64,000 nucleotides of DNA from Bacteroidota bacterium (GCA_026391125.1 JAPLEO010000148.1:1-64000); one strand, 5' to 3'; counted from the first letter of the stretch, positions 47,800 through 57,746 are shown. Notes: a model not told the origin generated them from the sequence alone. Made by a program: numbers and translations.

Positions 47800-49401
47800 T
47801 TATTTTGTGAAAAGTTTTGCAGCCATTTTCTCATCATGACTGTAAATGTCTTTTCTAAAATTCAAGGTCCCTGATTTATCAACCCAAGCAGTAAAATAAA
47901 CAATCAATACGGGAACTGTTTTCTTTAGTGTTACCCATCTTTCCTTCGAAAGGTGCATAGAACTATCGATATTATTACTGTTCCAAGTTGTATCATTTCT
48001 TAAAAGGTATTGCGCCATTTTCTTTGGCTCACTAATTCGAATACAACCATGACTTAAGCTTCTGCTCGACTGTGTAAATAAATCGTGATTAGGAGTATCG
48101 TGCAAATAAATATCGTAGTTATTAGGGAAAAGAAATTTCACTAAGCCCAATGAGTTATTAGCTCCCGGTTTTTGGCGAACCAGCGGTAGACCATTACTTC
48201 TGCCTGTGATTTCCATGTTATTCTTTTCTAGATAATTACTATTCTTTGCCATTGATGGAACAATCTCTTTTTTAACAATGCTGGTGGGAACATTCCAGTA
48301 CGGACTAAAAACAACATATTTCAAGTTGCCAGAAAAAATGACGGTACTGTTTGCACTTTTACCAACAATCACATTCATATCCATCACTGTTTTGCCGCTA
48401 TCATAAACGTGTAAACGGTATTCAGGAATATTTACTAGGATATAATTACTGTCTTTATTTGGAGGCAACCAACGTAGCCTTTCCATGTTCACTAATATTT
48501 GTTTGATCCTCCATTGCAAAGGCACATTCAATTCTTCGATCATTTTATTTCCAACTGCGCCATCCACACTTAAGCCCATCCTTCTTTGAAATCTTTTAAC
48601 AGCAATGCTAGTGATGGAATCGTAGATCAAACTACTATCTGCAAGCTTTGAATCACCCAACACAAAAAGTCTTTTTTTGAGTAATCCGATGATCTCTGAA
48701 CTATCACCCCTTTTCAGTGGTTTCTTCACATAAGGGAGTGTGTCAGGGGAGGTTGTTTTTGCCAGATCATTATACGCTACCAATTGCTCCTGCAACTTTT
48801 TATATTGAGGATTTTGTTTGGCATAAATTTCTATGTCGTTAGCTTTTGATTTAATACTTGAATCCAATAATTCCTTTAAGTCCAATTTCTTTCTAGGGAT
48901 AAACCAACCAAGGTCCGCAGCATCAATATCACTTCCCTTATAAACTTTAGCAGCGTAAGCGAAAAATTGACCAGTAAATAATAGTTCTGTTTTAAGTACG
49001 GTATCCTGTGGTTGTTTGTGAAGAGTATCATTCACAGCTTTATCATACAAATTTGTGAGTTCGGGATTGTACAAACTACTATCCTGTAATTCACTTACTG
49101 TTGAGTTGAGTAAGTTTAAAAAATTAAATGATTGCTCTGCAATTCCTTTGTTATCGAACCATGCAAACTGATAATTTCTTTCTTTATAAAAATCAATAAA
49201 CTGTTCTTCATAGGGTTTGTATTCTGCATGTTCGGTGATGAATTTTTCGATTTGAATGCTATCAAAAAACAGGTTATTGAAAGAAGTGGTTTTGTTGATC
49301 GTTAAATCTCTATGAATCACTTTTTTTTGTCGTTTAAAATTCTTACAACCAAAAAAACCAAGTGCCAAAATGGATATGATCAAAACAAGGTATTTCTTCA
49401 T
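47800..49401 (-). CDS. L,D-transpeptidase (YcbB-like) lipoprotein
   Basis: The 533-residue protein has a lipobox-like signal ending FFGC (Cys 19). The N-terminal helical region (about 55-200) leads into a peptidoglycan-binding domain (KRFQRRMGLSVDGAVGNKMIEEL) and then the YkuD catalytic domain. That domain contains YILVNIPEYRLHVYDSGK, the His in IYLHDTPNHDLF and catalytic C453 in SLSHGCIRISEP. Such enzymes make 3-3 crosslinks in peptidoglycan or attach proteins to it. The arrangement follows the YcbB/LdtD class. It lies 30 bases downstream of rsmE on the same strand. Confidence 0.92.
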   Translation of the reverse strand: MKKYLVLIISILALGFFGCKNFKRQKKVIHRDLTINKTTSFNNLFFDSIQIEKFITEHAEYKPYEEQFIDFYKERNYQFAWFDNKGIAEQSFNFLNLLNSTVSELQDSSLYNPELTNLYDKAVNDTLHKQPQDTVLKTELLFTGQFFAYAAKVYKGSDIDAADLGWFIPRKKLDLKELLDSSIKSKANDIEIYAKQNPQYKKLQEQLVAYNDLAKTTSPDTLPYVKKPLKRGDSSEIIGLLKKRLFVLGDSKLADSSLIYDSITSIAVKRFQRRMGLSVDGAVGNKMIEELNVPLQWRIKQILVNMERLRWLPPNKDSNYILVNIPEYRLHVYDSGKTVMDMNVIVGKSANSTVIFSGNLKYVVFSPYWNVPTSIVKKEIVPSMAKNSNYLEKNNMEITGRSNGLPLVRQKPGANNSLGLVKFLFPNNYDIYLHDTPNHDLFTQSSRSLSHGCIRISEPKKMAQYLLRNDTTWNSNNIDSSMHLSKERWVTLKKTVPVLIVYFTAWVDKSGTLNFRKDIYSHDEKMAAKLFTK

Positions 49402-49431
49402 AAATGGAAGGTACTTAAATAATAATAATGA

Positions 49432-50136
49432 CTAAGAGCGATTGGCCAATACTGCGATAGATACAAGTCCGGCAGTTTCTGTTCTAAGTCTTGTATTACC
49501 CAGACTTACAGGATTATATTGATGCTCCAAAGCAAGGGTTATTTCATCGGGAGTAAAATCGCCTTCTGGTCCGATGAGGATCAAACTATCATTCGACTTG
49601 GGCAATTCGATCAATGCCGTTTTTTTATCGTCTTCGCAGTGTGCGATTATTTTTTGATGATTGGTTGCTAGAGCGATCAGTTTTTTTATTTCTGTGGGCG
49701 GATGTAGAATAGGTAGCCAGCACTGCTGACTTTGAAGCATCGCAGAGATCAAGATCTGTTGCATCCTTTCTGTTTTAAAACGCTGTTGTTCTGTTCTTTT
49801 ACAGATCAGTGGAAAGATCTCAGTAACACCTATTTCAGTTATTTTTTCGAATACCCATTCTAGTCGGTCTGCATTTTTCAATAAAGAAATTCCGATACTG
49901 ATTTTATTAGTAGGGGCTTCAGTGAAACTCGTTTGTTCAATTAATGCAACAGATTTTTGTTTATCTGCGCTGATGAGTTTTGCTGTATATAAGTTTCCAA
50001 TACCATCCGTTAAACGAATCGGGTCGCCTTCTCTCATCCGTAATACCTGCACGCAATGTTTGCTAGTACTATCACTCAGAACAAATGGAAGATTGGTTGC
50101 TTCCAAACTAGGCTCGTAAAAAAAAGGTACACTCAT
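49432..50136 (-). CDS. rsmE: 16S rRNA m3U1498 methyltransferase
   Basis: The 234-residue SPOUT-class methyltransferase modifies U1498 of 16S rRNA with SAM. The N-terminal PUA-like part contains HCVQVLRMREGDPIRLTDG. The C-terminal trefoil-knot part contains GPEGDFTPDE and VSLGNTRLRTETAGL, the SAM-binding knot. The LEWVFEKITEIGVTEIFPL segment is also conserved. Length is standard. It lies between dnaB and the L,D-transpeptidase, all leftward, but a hairpin separates it from dnaB. Confidence 0.95.
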   Translation of the reverse strand: MSVPFFYEPSLEATNLPFVLSDSTSKHCVQVLRMREGDPIRLTDGIGNLYTAKLISADKQKSVALIEQTSFTEAPTNKISIGISLLKNADRLEWVFEKITEIGVTEIFPLICKRTEQQRFKTERMQQILISAMLQSQQCWLPILHPPTEIKKLIALATNHQKIIAHCEDDKKTALIELPKSNDSLILIGPEGDFTPDEITLALEHQYNPVSLGNTRLRTETAGLVSIAVLANRS

Positions 50137-50150
50137 TCCTCAAAAATAAA

Positions 50151-50181
50151 TAAAGCGCTGGTATTTGAGTTCAGCGCTTTA
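50151..50181 (-). terminator. terminator after dnaB
   Basis: TAAAGCGCTG (50151-50160) pairs perfectly with 50172-50181 around an 11-base loop. It lies 15 bases past the dnaB stop; leftward the stem runs into TTTATTTATTTTTG. Confidence 0.82.
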
Positions 50182-50195
50182 ATTAAAAATATGAT

Positions 50196-51773
50196 TTAGA
50201 AAGGTTGTTCAGTTTCGTAGCCCTGATCAAAATCAACATCATTCATTTTGCTACCCTTCTGTAAATAAAATCTTGCGCTATCTCCAGCACCACCTGCAGC
50301 TGGCGAAGGCGTAGGTGCAATTGGCTTCCAGTTTGAACCTAGTCCTTCAATACCGCCTCCATCTCCTTCCCATTCTTCAAACCGTTGAATTGAAAGATTG
50401 GCGCGAAGTTTAATGGTTTCCAAAGATCCATTACGGTGTTTTGCAATTCTGATATGCGTTTCACCACTGGTGCTTTCTCCCATCTCATTGCTTTTTACCT
50501 CATAGTATTCTGGGCGATAGATAAACATAACCATATCCGCATCTTGCTCAATGGCACCTGATTCTCTCAGATCACTCAACTGAGGCATTTTGCTCTCTTT
50601 TCTGGTTTCAACGGCACGACTCAACTGACTCAAAGCAATGATCGGAACACTCAATTCTTTTGCTAGTGCTTTTAAGTTTCTTGAGATATTACTGATCTCT
50701 TGTTCACGGTTACCGCCTTTATCGTTTGATCCACTCATTAACTGTAGATAGTCAATGATGATGACACCTACTTTGTGTTTGTGAACCAATCTTCTTGCTT
50801 TTGCTCTGAATTCGAATATGTTCAAAGCCGCTGTATCATCGATATAGATCGGAGCGATTTCTAATTTTTTGATACCCTTTGATAATAGTTGTTGGTATTC
50901 GTGATCTTCCAATTTACCACGACTAATTTTCTCCATTTTGATCTCGCTCTCGGCACTTAAAATACGTTGTACCAATTGTGAGGCGCTCATCTCTAAAGAA
51001 AAGAAGCCAACGGGTACAGGTTTTGTAGGATGTAATGCAGCGTTACGAGCAAGGTTTAAGGCAAAAGCGGTTTTACCCACAGATGGCCTTGCTGCTAAAA
51101 TGATTAAATCGGTAGGTTGCCAACCGTAAGTAACCCGATCAAGACTTGCAAAACCACTTGGCACACCAGATATTTCATCTGTTTTGGTTCTTAGCTCATC
51201 AATTCGGTTCATGGTTTTCGCAAGAACACCCAAAATCTCTTCAAAATTCTTTTTAAGATAGTTATTAGTGATATTGAACATCTTGGTTTCGGCGTCATCT
51301 AAGAGGTCGAATACATCAGTACTATCTTCATAAGCATCACCTATGATTTCACTACTGATTTTAATGAGTTCACGTTGGATAAATTTCTGTAAAACGATTC
51401 TACAGTGTGCATCAATATTGGCAGTGGATACAACTGAATTGGTCAATTTGGTCACATAATATGGTCCACCAACCGCTTCTAATTGTTCTTGAAATTTCAA
51501 TTCTTCTACAACGGTCAAAAGATCGATCGGATCGTTTTTTTGTTGTAGAGCCTGCATCGCATGATAGATGGTTTTATGTGATTCTACATAAAAACACTCG
51601 GGTTTCAGAATTTCCGAAACCGTATCGAAGGCACTTTTCTCAAGCATAATAGCACCCAGAATGGCTTCCTCCAGCTCTTTAGCTTGGGGTGGTACTTTCC
51701 CATAAACCATGGTACTCATATCAACGGTTGTTTTTCTTCTCTTTCGGTCTTTGTTTAAACTGGTTAGTTCCAT
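50196..51773 (-). CDS. dnaB: replicative DNA helicase DnaB
   Basis: The 525-residue helicase has the N-terminal collar domain (about 25-130, VPPQAKELEEAILGAIMLEK) and the RecA-like motor with Walker A ARPSVGKTAFALNLA, Walker B VGVIIIDYLQLM, sensor SQLSRAVETR and arginine finger region VMFIYRPEYY. It unwinds DNA at the replication fork. A Gly/Ser/Pro-rich C-terminal tail of about 65 residues extends past the usual end. There is no intein. Its start faces the origin-like gap before pheT. Confidence 0.97.
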   Translation of the reverse strand: MELTSLNKDRKRRKTTVDMSTMVYGKVPPQAKELEEAILGAIMLEKSAFDTVSEILKPECFYVESHKTIYHAMQALQQKNDPIDLLTVVEELKFQEQLEAVGGPYYVTKLTNSVVSTANIDAHCRIVLQKFIQRELIKISSEIIGDAYEDSTDVFDLLDDAETKMFNITNNYLKKNFEEILGVLAKTMNRIDELRTKTDEISGVPSGFASLDRVTYGWQPTDLIILAARPSVGKTAFALNLARNAALHPTKPVPVGFFSLEMSASQLVQRILSAESEIKMEKISRGKLEDHEYQQLLSKGIKKLEIAPIYIDDTAALNIFEFRAKARRLVHKHKVGVIIIDYLQLMSGSNDKGGNREQEISNISRNLKALAKELSVPIIALSQLSRAVETRKESKMPQLSDLRESGAIEQDADMVMFIYRPEYYEVKSNEMGESTSGETHIRIAKHRNGSLETIKLRANLSIQRFEEWEGDGGGIEGLGSNWKPIAPTPSPAAGGAGDSARFYLQKGSKMNDVDFDQGYETEQPF

Positions 51774-52225
51774 TGGGCTATCAATTCTTATTGGTTAACA
51801 CCTTGTTATTGGGTGGTCAAAAATATGTTACTGGAAAACCTTCTACAATTTGTTCGTTGCTAAGGGGGAGCGAATATGGGGTAAGAATTCCGCTTGTTAA
51901 AATTTTTTACTATCAATTTTCATCCACAGGTTATCCCATGTTCATTCACACTCAAACCAATGCTATCCACAGAAAATTACCCATTTTTCCACCAAATCCA
52001 AAAGTTTTCCGCCCAAATCTAGCCCTTTTGCACGGCCACTGTGCAGAAAGATTTTTGAAAAAAAATGGGTCATTCACCAAAAAAATCCGTAATTAAAAGG
52101 ATGTTTTTAATTTTTTTTGAAGCACCAAAGCTGCTATCTGTACAGTATCAGTGCTTCTTAGCCAACTAAGACCTGTTATCCAACATTTATCACCTATTTT
52201 TGAGCCTCGAAAAGAGATTGATATT
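51774..52225. other. origin-like gap: DnaA-box cluster beside an AT-rich tract
   Basis: This 450-base gap between divergent dnaB and pheT has no gene. Near-matches to the DnaA box TTATCCACA cluster in 51920-52048: TCATCCACA (51920), TTATCCCAT (51931), TCATTCACA (51942), CTATCCACA (51963), TTTTCCACC (51985), TTTTGCACG (52026) and, inverted, TGTGCAGAA (52040). An imperfect GCAC/GTGC dyad lies at 52030-52044. The stretch 52060-52125 is almost pure A/T and could unwind. TTATCCAACA at 52176 is a further partial match. The promoters of dnaB and pheT must also lie here. Origin function is inference. Confidence 0.45.
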
Positions 52226-54643
52226 ATGACCATTAGTTACAACTGGCTGAGCGAATACCTACCCGAAACCATTGAACCTGAAAGATTATCTAGGATACTT
52301 ACATCTATTGGATTGGAGGTAGAAAGTCTTGAAAAGTACCAATCCATTAAAGGTGGATTAGAAGGCTTGGTAATCGGAGAGGTTTTGGAATGCGAACAGC
52401 ACCCCAATGCTGATAAACTTAAATTAACCAAAGTAAATATTGGTTCAGGAGAACCACTGCAAATTGTTTGTGGTGCGCCTAATGTGGCGGTCGGACAAAA
52501 AGTGGTGGTTGCCACAGTTGGCACTACTATTTATCCTACTACTGGCGATCCTTTGACCATGAAATTGGCAAAAATTAGAGGGGTTGAAAGCTTTGGAATG
52601 ATTTGCGCTGAAGATGAACTGGGTATGGGGGCAAGTCATGACGGCATCATGGTATTACCTGCTGAATTGAAACCTGGAACACCTGCTGCAGTTCATTTTG
52701 AGGCTTATGACGACTGGGTTTATGAAATTGGTTTAACACCCAATAGAATGGATGCGATGAGTCATTTTGGAGTAGCAAGAGATGTATGTGCTTACTTAAC
52801 GCATCATCAAAAAGATGTTCGAGTTAAGACGCCGTTTGCCAATGGTTTTAAAGTTGACAATACTAGTCTTCCAGTAAAAGTAACCGTTGAAAATGCGGAA
52901 GCTTGTGCTAGATATGCCGCCATCAGTATTAGCGGTGTTACGGTTAAAGAATCACCACAATGGCTAAAAAATAAGTTGCAAGCCATTGGCATGAGACCCA
53001 TCAATAATATCGTAGATATCACCAATTTCATTTTACACGAAACTGGTCAGCCTTTACATGCTTTTGATGCAGCAGCCATCCCTGGTGGAGAGATCATTGT
53101 AAAAAATGAAGAGGAAGGAACCGTATTTATAACACTGGATGGTAAGGAAAGAAAATTGAGCAGCAAGGATCTGATGATTTGCAATACAAACGAAGGCATG
53201 TGTATCGCCGGAGTTTATGGTGGAAAGGAAAGCGGTGTAGTGGCTACAACCCAAAATATTATTTTGGAAAGCGCCTGGTTCAATCCTTCTAGCATTCGTA
53301 TCAGCTCGGTATTTCATGGATTAAGAACAGATGCAGCCACTCGATTTGAGAAAGGGGTTGACATCGACAATACCGTGAATGTGTTGAAACGCGCAGCACT
53401 GATGATCAAAGAACTGGCAGGCGGAGAACTTTCGAGCGATATCGTGGATGTGTATCCAAGTCCGAAACCAAAAACAGAAGTCTCTTTAAAACACCATTAT
53501 CTTAAAAAGCTAAGCGGTAAAAATTATCATCCCGATAAAGTAAATAGGATCTTAACTGCATTGGGTTTTGAAATATTAAAAGAGGGAATAGATGAATTGC
53601 GTGTAGCAGTTCCAAGAAGCAAACCCGACATTAGTTTGCCCGCAGATATCGTGGAAGAAATTATTAGGATCGACGGACTAGACAATATTGATATTCCGTC
53701 TACGATTACAATTAGTCCGGCTACCGATCAATCTGCATTGAAAGAAAATTTAAAAGATAAGATCGCGAATTATTTAGTGGGCCAAGGATTTATTGAGATC
53801 TTAACGAATAGTATTACCAACAGTAAATATTTCAGTGAAGAAACGCTGAATAGTTCGGTAAAGATGATCAATAATTTGAGTGCCGATCTAGACATTTTGC
53901 GCCCTTCGATGTTGGAGACCGGATTGGAAACAATTGCCTATAATTTAAATCGTAAGAACAATAATTTACAGTGCTTTGAATTCGGCAAAACCTATGCCAG
54001 CAGTGGTCCGGGTAATTATAGCGAAGCAGAACATTTGGCATTATATTTTACCGGAGTTGATCAAGAAGAAAGCTGGCATCAGAAGAGTAGGAGCTTAGAT
54101 ATGTACAAAGCGAAGGGGATTGTGGCGGCTATTTTACAAGTGGCTGGTGTAAGTGGATTGCAGTTGAATTTATCGGAAGAAAATCCGAATATTATTTTGA
54201 TCAAAGCTGCCAAAAAGGAATTGGGGTCGATTCAAATTGTTTCAAATAAACAATTGACAAGTTTCGATATTAAGCAGGCTGTTTATTTTGTTGATATCGA
54301 TTTTGTATTGCTTCTGAAATTAGTAGAACAACGTAAGATCACTTATAAAGAAGTGAATAAATTCCCTGCCATGCAGCGCGATCTGGCGTTAGTGGTGAAT
54401 AGAAGTATCAGCTTTGATGCCATTGATCAGCAAGTACGCAAAACGCAGTTGTCTAAACTGAAACATGTACGTTTATTTGATGTGTTTGAAAGTGATAAGT
54501 TGGGTGCTGATAAGAAGTCGATGGCCGTGAGTTTTACCTTCGAAGACGATCAAAAAACGCTGACCGACAAAGAAGTGGATGCAATGGTAGGAAAACTGAT
54601 CAACCAGTTTGAAAAAGAATTAGGAGCAGAAATCAGGAAATAG
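52226..54643 (+). CDS. pheT: phenylalanyl-tRNA synthetase beta subunit
   Basis: ATG 52226 (805 residues) is chosen because MTISYNWLSEYLPE is the family start; the frame extends 25 codons upstream without family similarity. Domains: B1, tRNA-bind/EMAP (GLVIGEVLECEQHPNADKLKL, about 42-62), B3/B4 (GMRPINNIVDITNFILHETGQPLHAFD), B5, the catalytic-like core, and the C-terminal FDX-ACB domain (NKFPAMQRDLALVV onward). With PheS it charges tRNA-Phe. pheS is not in this window, a common separation in this phylum. Confidence 0.96.
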   Translation: MTISYNWLSEYLPETIEPERLSRILTSIGLEVESLEKYQSIKGGLEGLVIGEVLECEQHPNADKLKLTKVNIGSGEPLQIVCGAPNVAVGQKVVVATVGTTIYPTTGDPLTMKLAKIRGVESFGMICAEDELGMGASHDGIMVLPAELKPGTPAAVHFEAYDDWVYEIGLTPNRMDAMSHFGVARDVCAYLTHHQKDVRVKTPFANGFKVDNTSLPVKVTVENAEACARYAAISISGVTVKESPQWLKNKLQAIGMRPINNIVDITNFILHETGQPLHAFDAAAIPGGEIIVKNEEEGTVFITLDGKERKLSSKDLMICNTNEGMCIAGVYGGKESGVVATTQNIILESAWFNPSSIRISSVFHGLRTDAATRFEKGVDIDNTVNVLKRAALMIKELAGGELSSDIVDVYPSPKPKTEVSLKHHYLKKLSGKNYHPDKVNRILTALGFEILKEGIDELRVAVPRSKPDISLPADIVEEIIRIDGLDNIDIPSTITISPATDQSALKENLKDKIANYLVGQGFIEILTNSITNSKYFSEETLNSSVKMINNLSADLDILRPSMLETGLETIAYNLNRKNNNLQCFEFGKTYASSGPGNYSEAEHLALYFTGVDQEESWHQKSRSLDMYKAKGIVAAILQVAGVSGLQLNLSEENPNIILIKAAKKELGSIQIVSNKQLTSFDIKQAVYFVDIDFVLLLKLVEQRKITYKEVNKFPAMQRDLALVVNRSISFDAIDQQVRKTQLSKLKHVRLFDVFESDKLGADKKSMAVSFTFEDDQKTLTDKEVDAMVGKLINQFEKELGAEIRK

Positions 54644-54697
54644 TGATTCTAAGAAACTAATAATTACCGTATTTTAGAGGAAGATTAATTTTAATAG

Positions 54698-54985
54698 ATG
54701 GTAGAAATTTCTGAACAAATAAAAGCTATCCAGGAAAAGCTGCATTTATTGCTCAAGCAGCAACAGCTTTTGCAGAAAGAAAACCAGCAATTAAAAAAGA
54801 ATCTGGAAAAGATGCAGTCTGACAAATTGCAGAAAGAATCTGATTTACATGGATTGATTCAGCAGTTAGAGACGGTTAAGATCGGCGGAGCTCAGTGGAG
54901 CGCTTCCGAGAAATTGTTAATGGAGAAAAGGATTGATGGTTATCTGAAAGAGATCGAGAAATGCCTTTTGTTATTGAATGCCTGA
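54698..54985 (+). CDS. small coiled-coil protein encoded with zapA
   Basis: The 95-residue protein is almost wholly a coiled coil (about 5-65: repeated L, K, Q and E heptads such as KLHLLLKQQQLLQKENQQLKK) followed by a short helix (MEKRIDGYLKEIEKCLLLL). It overlaps the zapA start by 8 bases, so the two are translationally coupled. A ZapB-like partner that bridges ZapA and the division ring is a fair guess from size, shape and neighbour, but there is no sequence signature to prove it. Confidence 0.75.
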   Translation: MVEISEQIKAIQEKLHLLLKQQQLLQKENQQLKKNLEKMQSDKLQKESDLHGLIQQLETVKIGGAQWSASEKLLMEKRIDGYLKEIEKCLLLLNA

Positions 54986-55286
54986 TATGATGGAAGAACT
55001 GATACCCGTAAATATTTTGATCGCAGACAGGTCCTATCGACTTAGGATAGAGCCGGCTGATGAGGAAATGGTTCGTAAAACGGCTAGCCTCATAAACGAC
55101 AAGATTTCGGAGTTCAAAGCCAATTTTGCCGGTAAAGACATGCAGGATTATGTGTCGATGGCATTACTTTGGTTTGCCACAGAACAGACTCAATCGGGCA
55201 ACCTTCTCGTAAAATGGGGCGAACTGGCCCAACAGATCAACGGTCTTGAAAAATCCCTCGACAAGGCTTTACAGGAAAATTTGTAA
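54978..55286 (+). CDS. zapA: cell division protein ZapA
   Basis: The 102-residue protein has the ZapA fold: IPVNILIADRSYRLRIEPADEEMVRKTASLINDKI (N-terminal beta-hairpin and helix), then DYVSMALLWFATEQ and a C-terminal coiled coil (INGLEKSLDKALQEN). ZapA binds FtsZ and crosslinks protofilaments in the Z ring. It overlaps the coiled-coil gene by 8 bases. TATCTTCG at 55322-55329, after its stop, may be the -7 box of rny. Confidence 0.92.
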   Translation: MPDMMEELIPVNILIADRSYRLRIEPADEEMVRKTASLINDKISEFKANFAGKDMQDYVSMALLWFATEQTQSGNLLVKWGELAQQINGLEKSLDKALQENL

Positions 55287-55412
55287 GGCAGAACCAAATC
55301 TTTTCGCTTAATTTATTTAAGTATCTTCGCCTATTACATATACTTATTATGTTTATATAAGATGTGTATTGAGATAGAGGATTTTGATTTATATTAAAAA
55401 TTACAAAAAACC

Positions 55413-56975
55413 ATGGAGCAAGCCTTCCCTATTATAATTGGTGCCATTTCACTAATTGTTGGAGCCCTAGCGGGTAGATTTTTATTCGCTAAGAACACAA
55501 AAAAACAAGTCGAAGACGCTGAGCATCAAGCGCAGACTATTTTAAAAGAAGCAGAATTAAGAGCGGAAACTGTAAAAAAGGAGAAGCAATTAGAAGCAAA
55601 AGAACGCTTTGTACAGTTAAAATCGGAGCACGAAAAAGAAGTTAATGAGCGCAATCGTAAAGTAGGTGAAGCCGAAAACAGGATTAAGCAAAAAGAAATT
55701 TCTATTAACCAAAAAGAAGCCGGTTTAGACAAGCAGTCGAAAGACAACGACGTTATTAAAGATAACCTGAACCGTCAGATCGAATTAGTAAATCTGAAGC
55801 GTACCGAATTAGAGAAGCATCAGGAAGAACATATCCGCCGCCTAGAAAAAATTGCTGGTTTAAGTGCCGAAGAAGCGAAATCACAATTGATCGAAAGTTT
55901 GAAGCAAGAAGCTCATTCTCAGGCACTTGGATTACAGCAAGATATCATTGAAGAAGCAAAACTGAAGGCTAATAAAGAAGCCCGTAAGATTGTGATTCAA
56001 TCTATTCAGCGTACTGCTGCTGAGGTTACTATTGAAAATACAGTGACGGTATTTAACCTTGAAACCGACGAGATCAAAGGTCAGATCATTGGTAGAGAGG
56101 GTAGGAATATTCGTGCTATTGAAGCTGCAACTGGTGTTGACCTGATTGTAGATGATACTCCTGAAGCCATCATTTTATCTTCATTCGATCCATTGCGTAG
56201 AGAAATCGCCCGCCTTAGCTTACAGCGTTTGGTGGCCGATGGAAGGATTCACCCAGCACGTATTGAGGAAGTGGTTGAGAAAACCCGCCGTCAGTTAGAA
56301 GAGCAGGTGATGGAGATCGGTGAGAGAACTGTGATTGAAATGGGGATCCATGGATTACACAAAGAATTAGTAAGGATCGTAGGTAAAATGCGATTCCGTT
56401 CTTCATACGGACAGAACTTATTGATGCATAGCCGCGAAACTGCGAACCTTTGTGGTATCATGGCGGCTGAGTTAGGTATGAACCCTAAGTTGGCTAAACG
56501 CGCTGGTTTATTACACGATATTGGTAAAGTACCAGACGAAGAAACTGAATTGAGCCACGCTTTGTTAGGGGCTAAACTAGCTGAGAAATATGGTGAGAAT
56601 CCTGCAGTTGTAAATGCGATAGGAGCCCACCATGATGAGATGGAAATGCAATACGTCATTTCTCCGATCATTCAGGCTTGTGATGCCATTAGCGGTGCTC
56701 GTCCGGGTGCTCGTAGGGAAATTATGCAGCAATATTTGCAGCGTATCAAAGACCTTGAGAACCTAGCGATGGCTTATCAGGGTGTGGAGAAAGCTTATGC
56801 GATCCAGGCTGGTAGGGAATTGAGGGTAATCGTTGAGGCTGAGAAAGTTACAGATGGCGATAGCGATAAGCTTAGCTTTGAAATAGCACAGAAAATTCAG
56901 ACAGAAATGACCTATCCTGGTCAGATCAAAGTAACAGTTATTAGAGAAAAAAGAGCGGTAAACGTAGCGAGATAA
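55413..56975 (+). CDS. rny: ribonuclease Y
   Basis: The 520-residue endoribonuclease initiates mRNA decay. Parts in order: N-terminal membrane anchor (about 4-22), long coiled coil (about 30-205), KH domain ([23 protein letters not shown]), and HD domain whose metal residues are in [22 protein letters not shown] and [10 protein letters not shown]. Ending [14 protein letters not shown] is the family's C-terminal strand. Length matches the family. It lies between zapA and rplS, a frequent order in Bacteroidota. Confidence 0.97.
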   Translation: MEQAFPIIIGAISLIVGALAGRFLFAKNTKKQVEDAEHQAQTILKEAELRAETVKKEKQLEAKERFVQLKSEHEKEVNERNRKVGEAENRIKQKEISINQKEAGLDKQSKDNDVIKDNLNRQIELVNLKRTELEKHQEEHIRRLEKIAGLSAEEAKSQLIESLKQEAHSQALGLQQDIIEEAKLKANKEARKIVIQSIQRTAAEVTIENTVTVFNLETDEIKGQIIGREGRNIRAIEAATGVDLIVDDTPEAIILSSFDPLRREIARLSLQRLVADGRIHPARIEEVVEKTRRQLEEQVMEIGERTVIEMGIHGLHKELVRIVGKMRFRSSYGQNLLMHSRETANLCGIMAAELGMNPKLAKRAGLLHDIGKVPDEETELSHALLGAKLAEKYGENPAVVNAIGAHHDEMEMQYVISPIIQACDAISGARPGARREIMQQYLQRIKDLENLAMAYQGVEKAYAIQAGRELRVIVEAEKVTDGDSDKLSFEIAQKIQTEMTYPGQIKVTVIREKRAVNVAR

Positions 56976-57017
56976 AAAATATTCTGATTTAGCAGTAGTA
57001 TTTTATAATTTTTCCTA

Positions 57018-57025
57018 TACCTTTG
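57018..57025 (+). promoter_or_regulatory. -7 box of rplS
   Basis: TACCTTTG lies 22 bases before the rplS start and matches TAnnTTTG exactly. No clear TTTG is seen 17-23 bases further upstream, so only the -7 element is supported. Confidence 0.55.
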
Positions 57026-57047
57026 CCGTCCGCAAAAAAATAAAGTT

Positions 57048-57398
57048 ATGGACGCAGCAGTTCAGTTTGTACACGAGCAATTGACCGTGAAGAAGACATA
57101 CCCTAAGTTTAAAGCAGGTGATAATATCACTGTTAATTATAAAATTGTAGAGGGTGGTAAAGAACGTATTCAGAGTTTCCGTGGTGATGTAATTAAATTA
57201 CAGGGCAACGGTGCAACTGCATCATTTACCGTACGTAAAATCTCTGATGGTGTAGGTGTGGAGCGTTTGTTCCCGATACTTTCTCCAAACATTGATTCTA
57301 TCTTGTTGAACAAATCTGGTAAGGTTCGCCGTGCCAAATTGTACTATTTGAGAGAGCGCAGTGGTAAGAGTGCACGTATTAAAGAAAAAAGATTCTAA
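57048..57398 (+). CDS. rplS: 50S ribosomal protein L19
   Basis: The 116-residue protein is a standard L19, found at the 30S-50S interface. Marks are [59 protein letters not shown] and the basic C-terminus [22 protein letters not shown]. It has its own -7 box, and tatA follows after 61 bases. No unusual leader structure is seen in the short 5' region. Confidence 0.97.
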   Translation: MDAAVQFVHEQLTVKKTYPKFKAGDNITVNYKIVEGGKERIQSFRGDVIKLQGNGATASFTVRKISDGVGVERLFPILSPNIDSILLNKSGKVRRAKLYYLRERSGKSARIKEKRF

Positions 57399-57459
57399 GA
57401 GAATTTATTCTTTAATTAGCATTAGTTTTCTTTACCTTTCATTTCTAAATTTTTATTTT

Positions 57460-57660
57460 ATGGGAGACTTATTTGCACCTCAACACATAATATGGATTGT
57501 AGTACTTTTCTTATTGTTCTTTGGTGGTAAAAAAATACCTGAGTTAATGCGTGGTTTAGGAAAGGGGATCAGAGAGTTTAAAGACGCGAAAGACAATGTG
57601 CAGAAAGAGATCGAATCACACGCTTCTGAAGAAACTCCGAAGAAAGAAACAAATTCATAG
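57460..57660 (+). CDS. tatA: twin-arginine translocase subunit TatA
   Basis: ATG 57460 gives 66 residues. The upstream open frame overlaps the end of rplS and is not family-like. After a short periplasmic end (GDLFAPQ) comes a single helix (HIIWIVVLFLLFFGG), the hinge GGKKIPEL, an amphipathic helix (MRGLGKGIREFKDAKD) and a polar tail. It polymerises to let folded proteins cross the membrane. A terminator separates it from tatC, and no tatB is visible, which is usual for Bacteroidota. Confidence 0.93.
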   Translation: MGDLFAPQHIIWIVVLFLLFFGGKKIPELMRGLGKGIREFKDAKDNVQKEIESHASEETPKKETNS

Positions 57661-57678
57661 AATGTTTATTTAATTATT

Positions 57679-57712
57679 AAAACCTCGCAATTTATTTCTG
57701 CGGGGTTTTGTT
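57679..57712 (+). terminator. terminator between tatA and tatC
   Basis: AAAACCTCGCA (57679-57689) pairs with TGCGGGGTTTT (57699-57709), with one wobble, followed by GTTTTGTTT. The stem lies only 37 bases before the tatC start, so tatC may depend on readthrough or on an unseen promoter. Confidence 0.85.
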
Positions 57713-57746
57713 TTGTTTAATACTACACCAACATCTTTCTAAGAAA

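Noticed and set aside
55287..55412. A 6S-type RNA downstream of zapA, as in proteobacteria
   Set aside because: The gap is only 126 bases, AT-rich, with no long-range stem, so I see no support.
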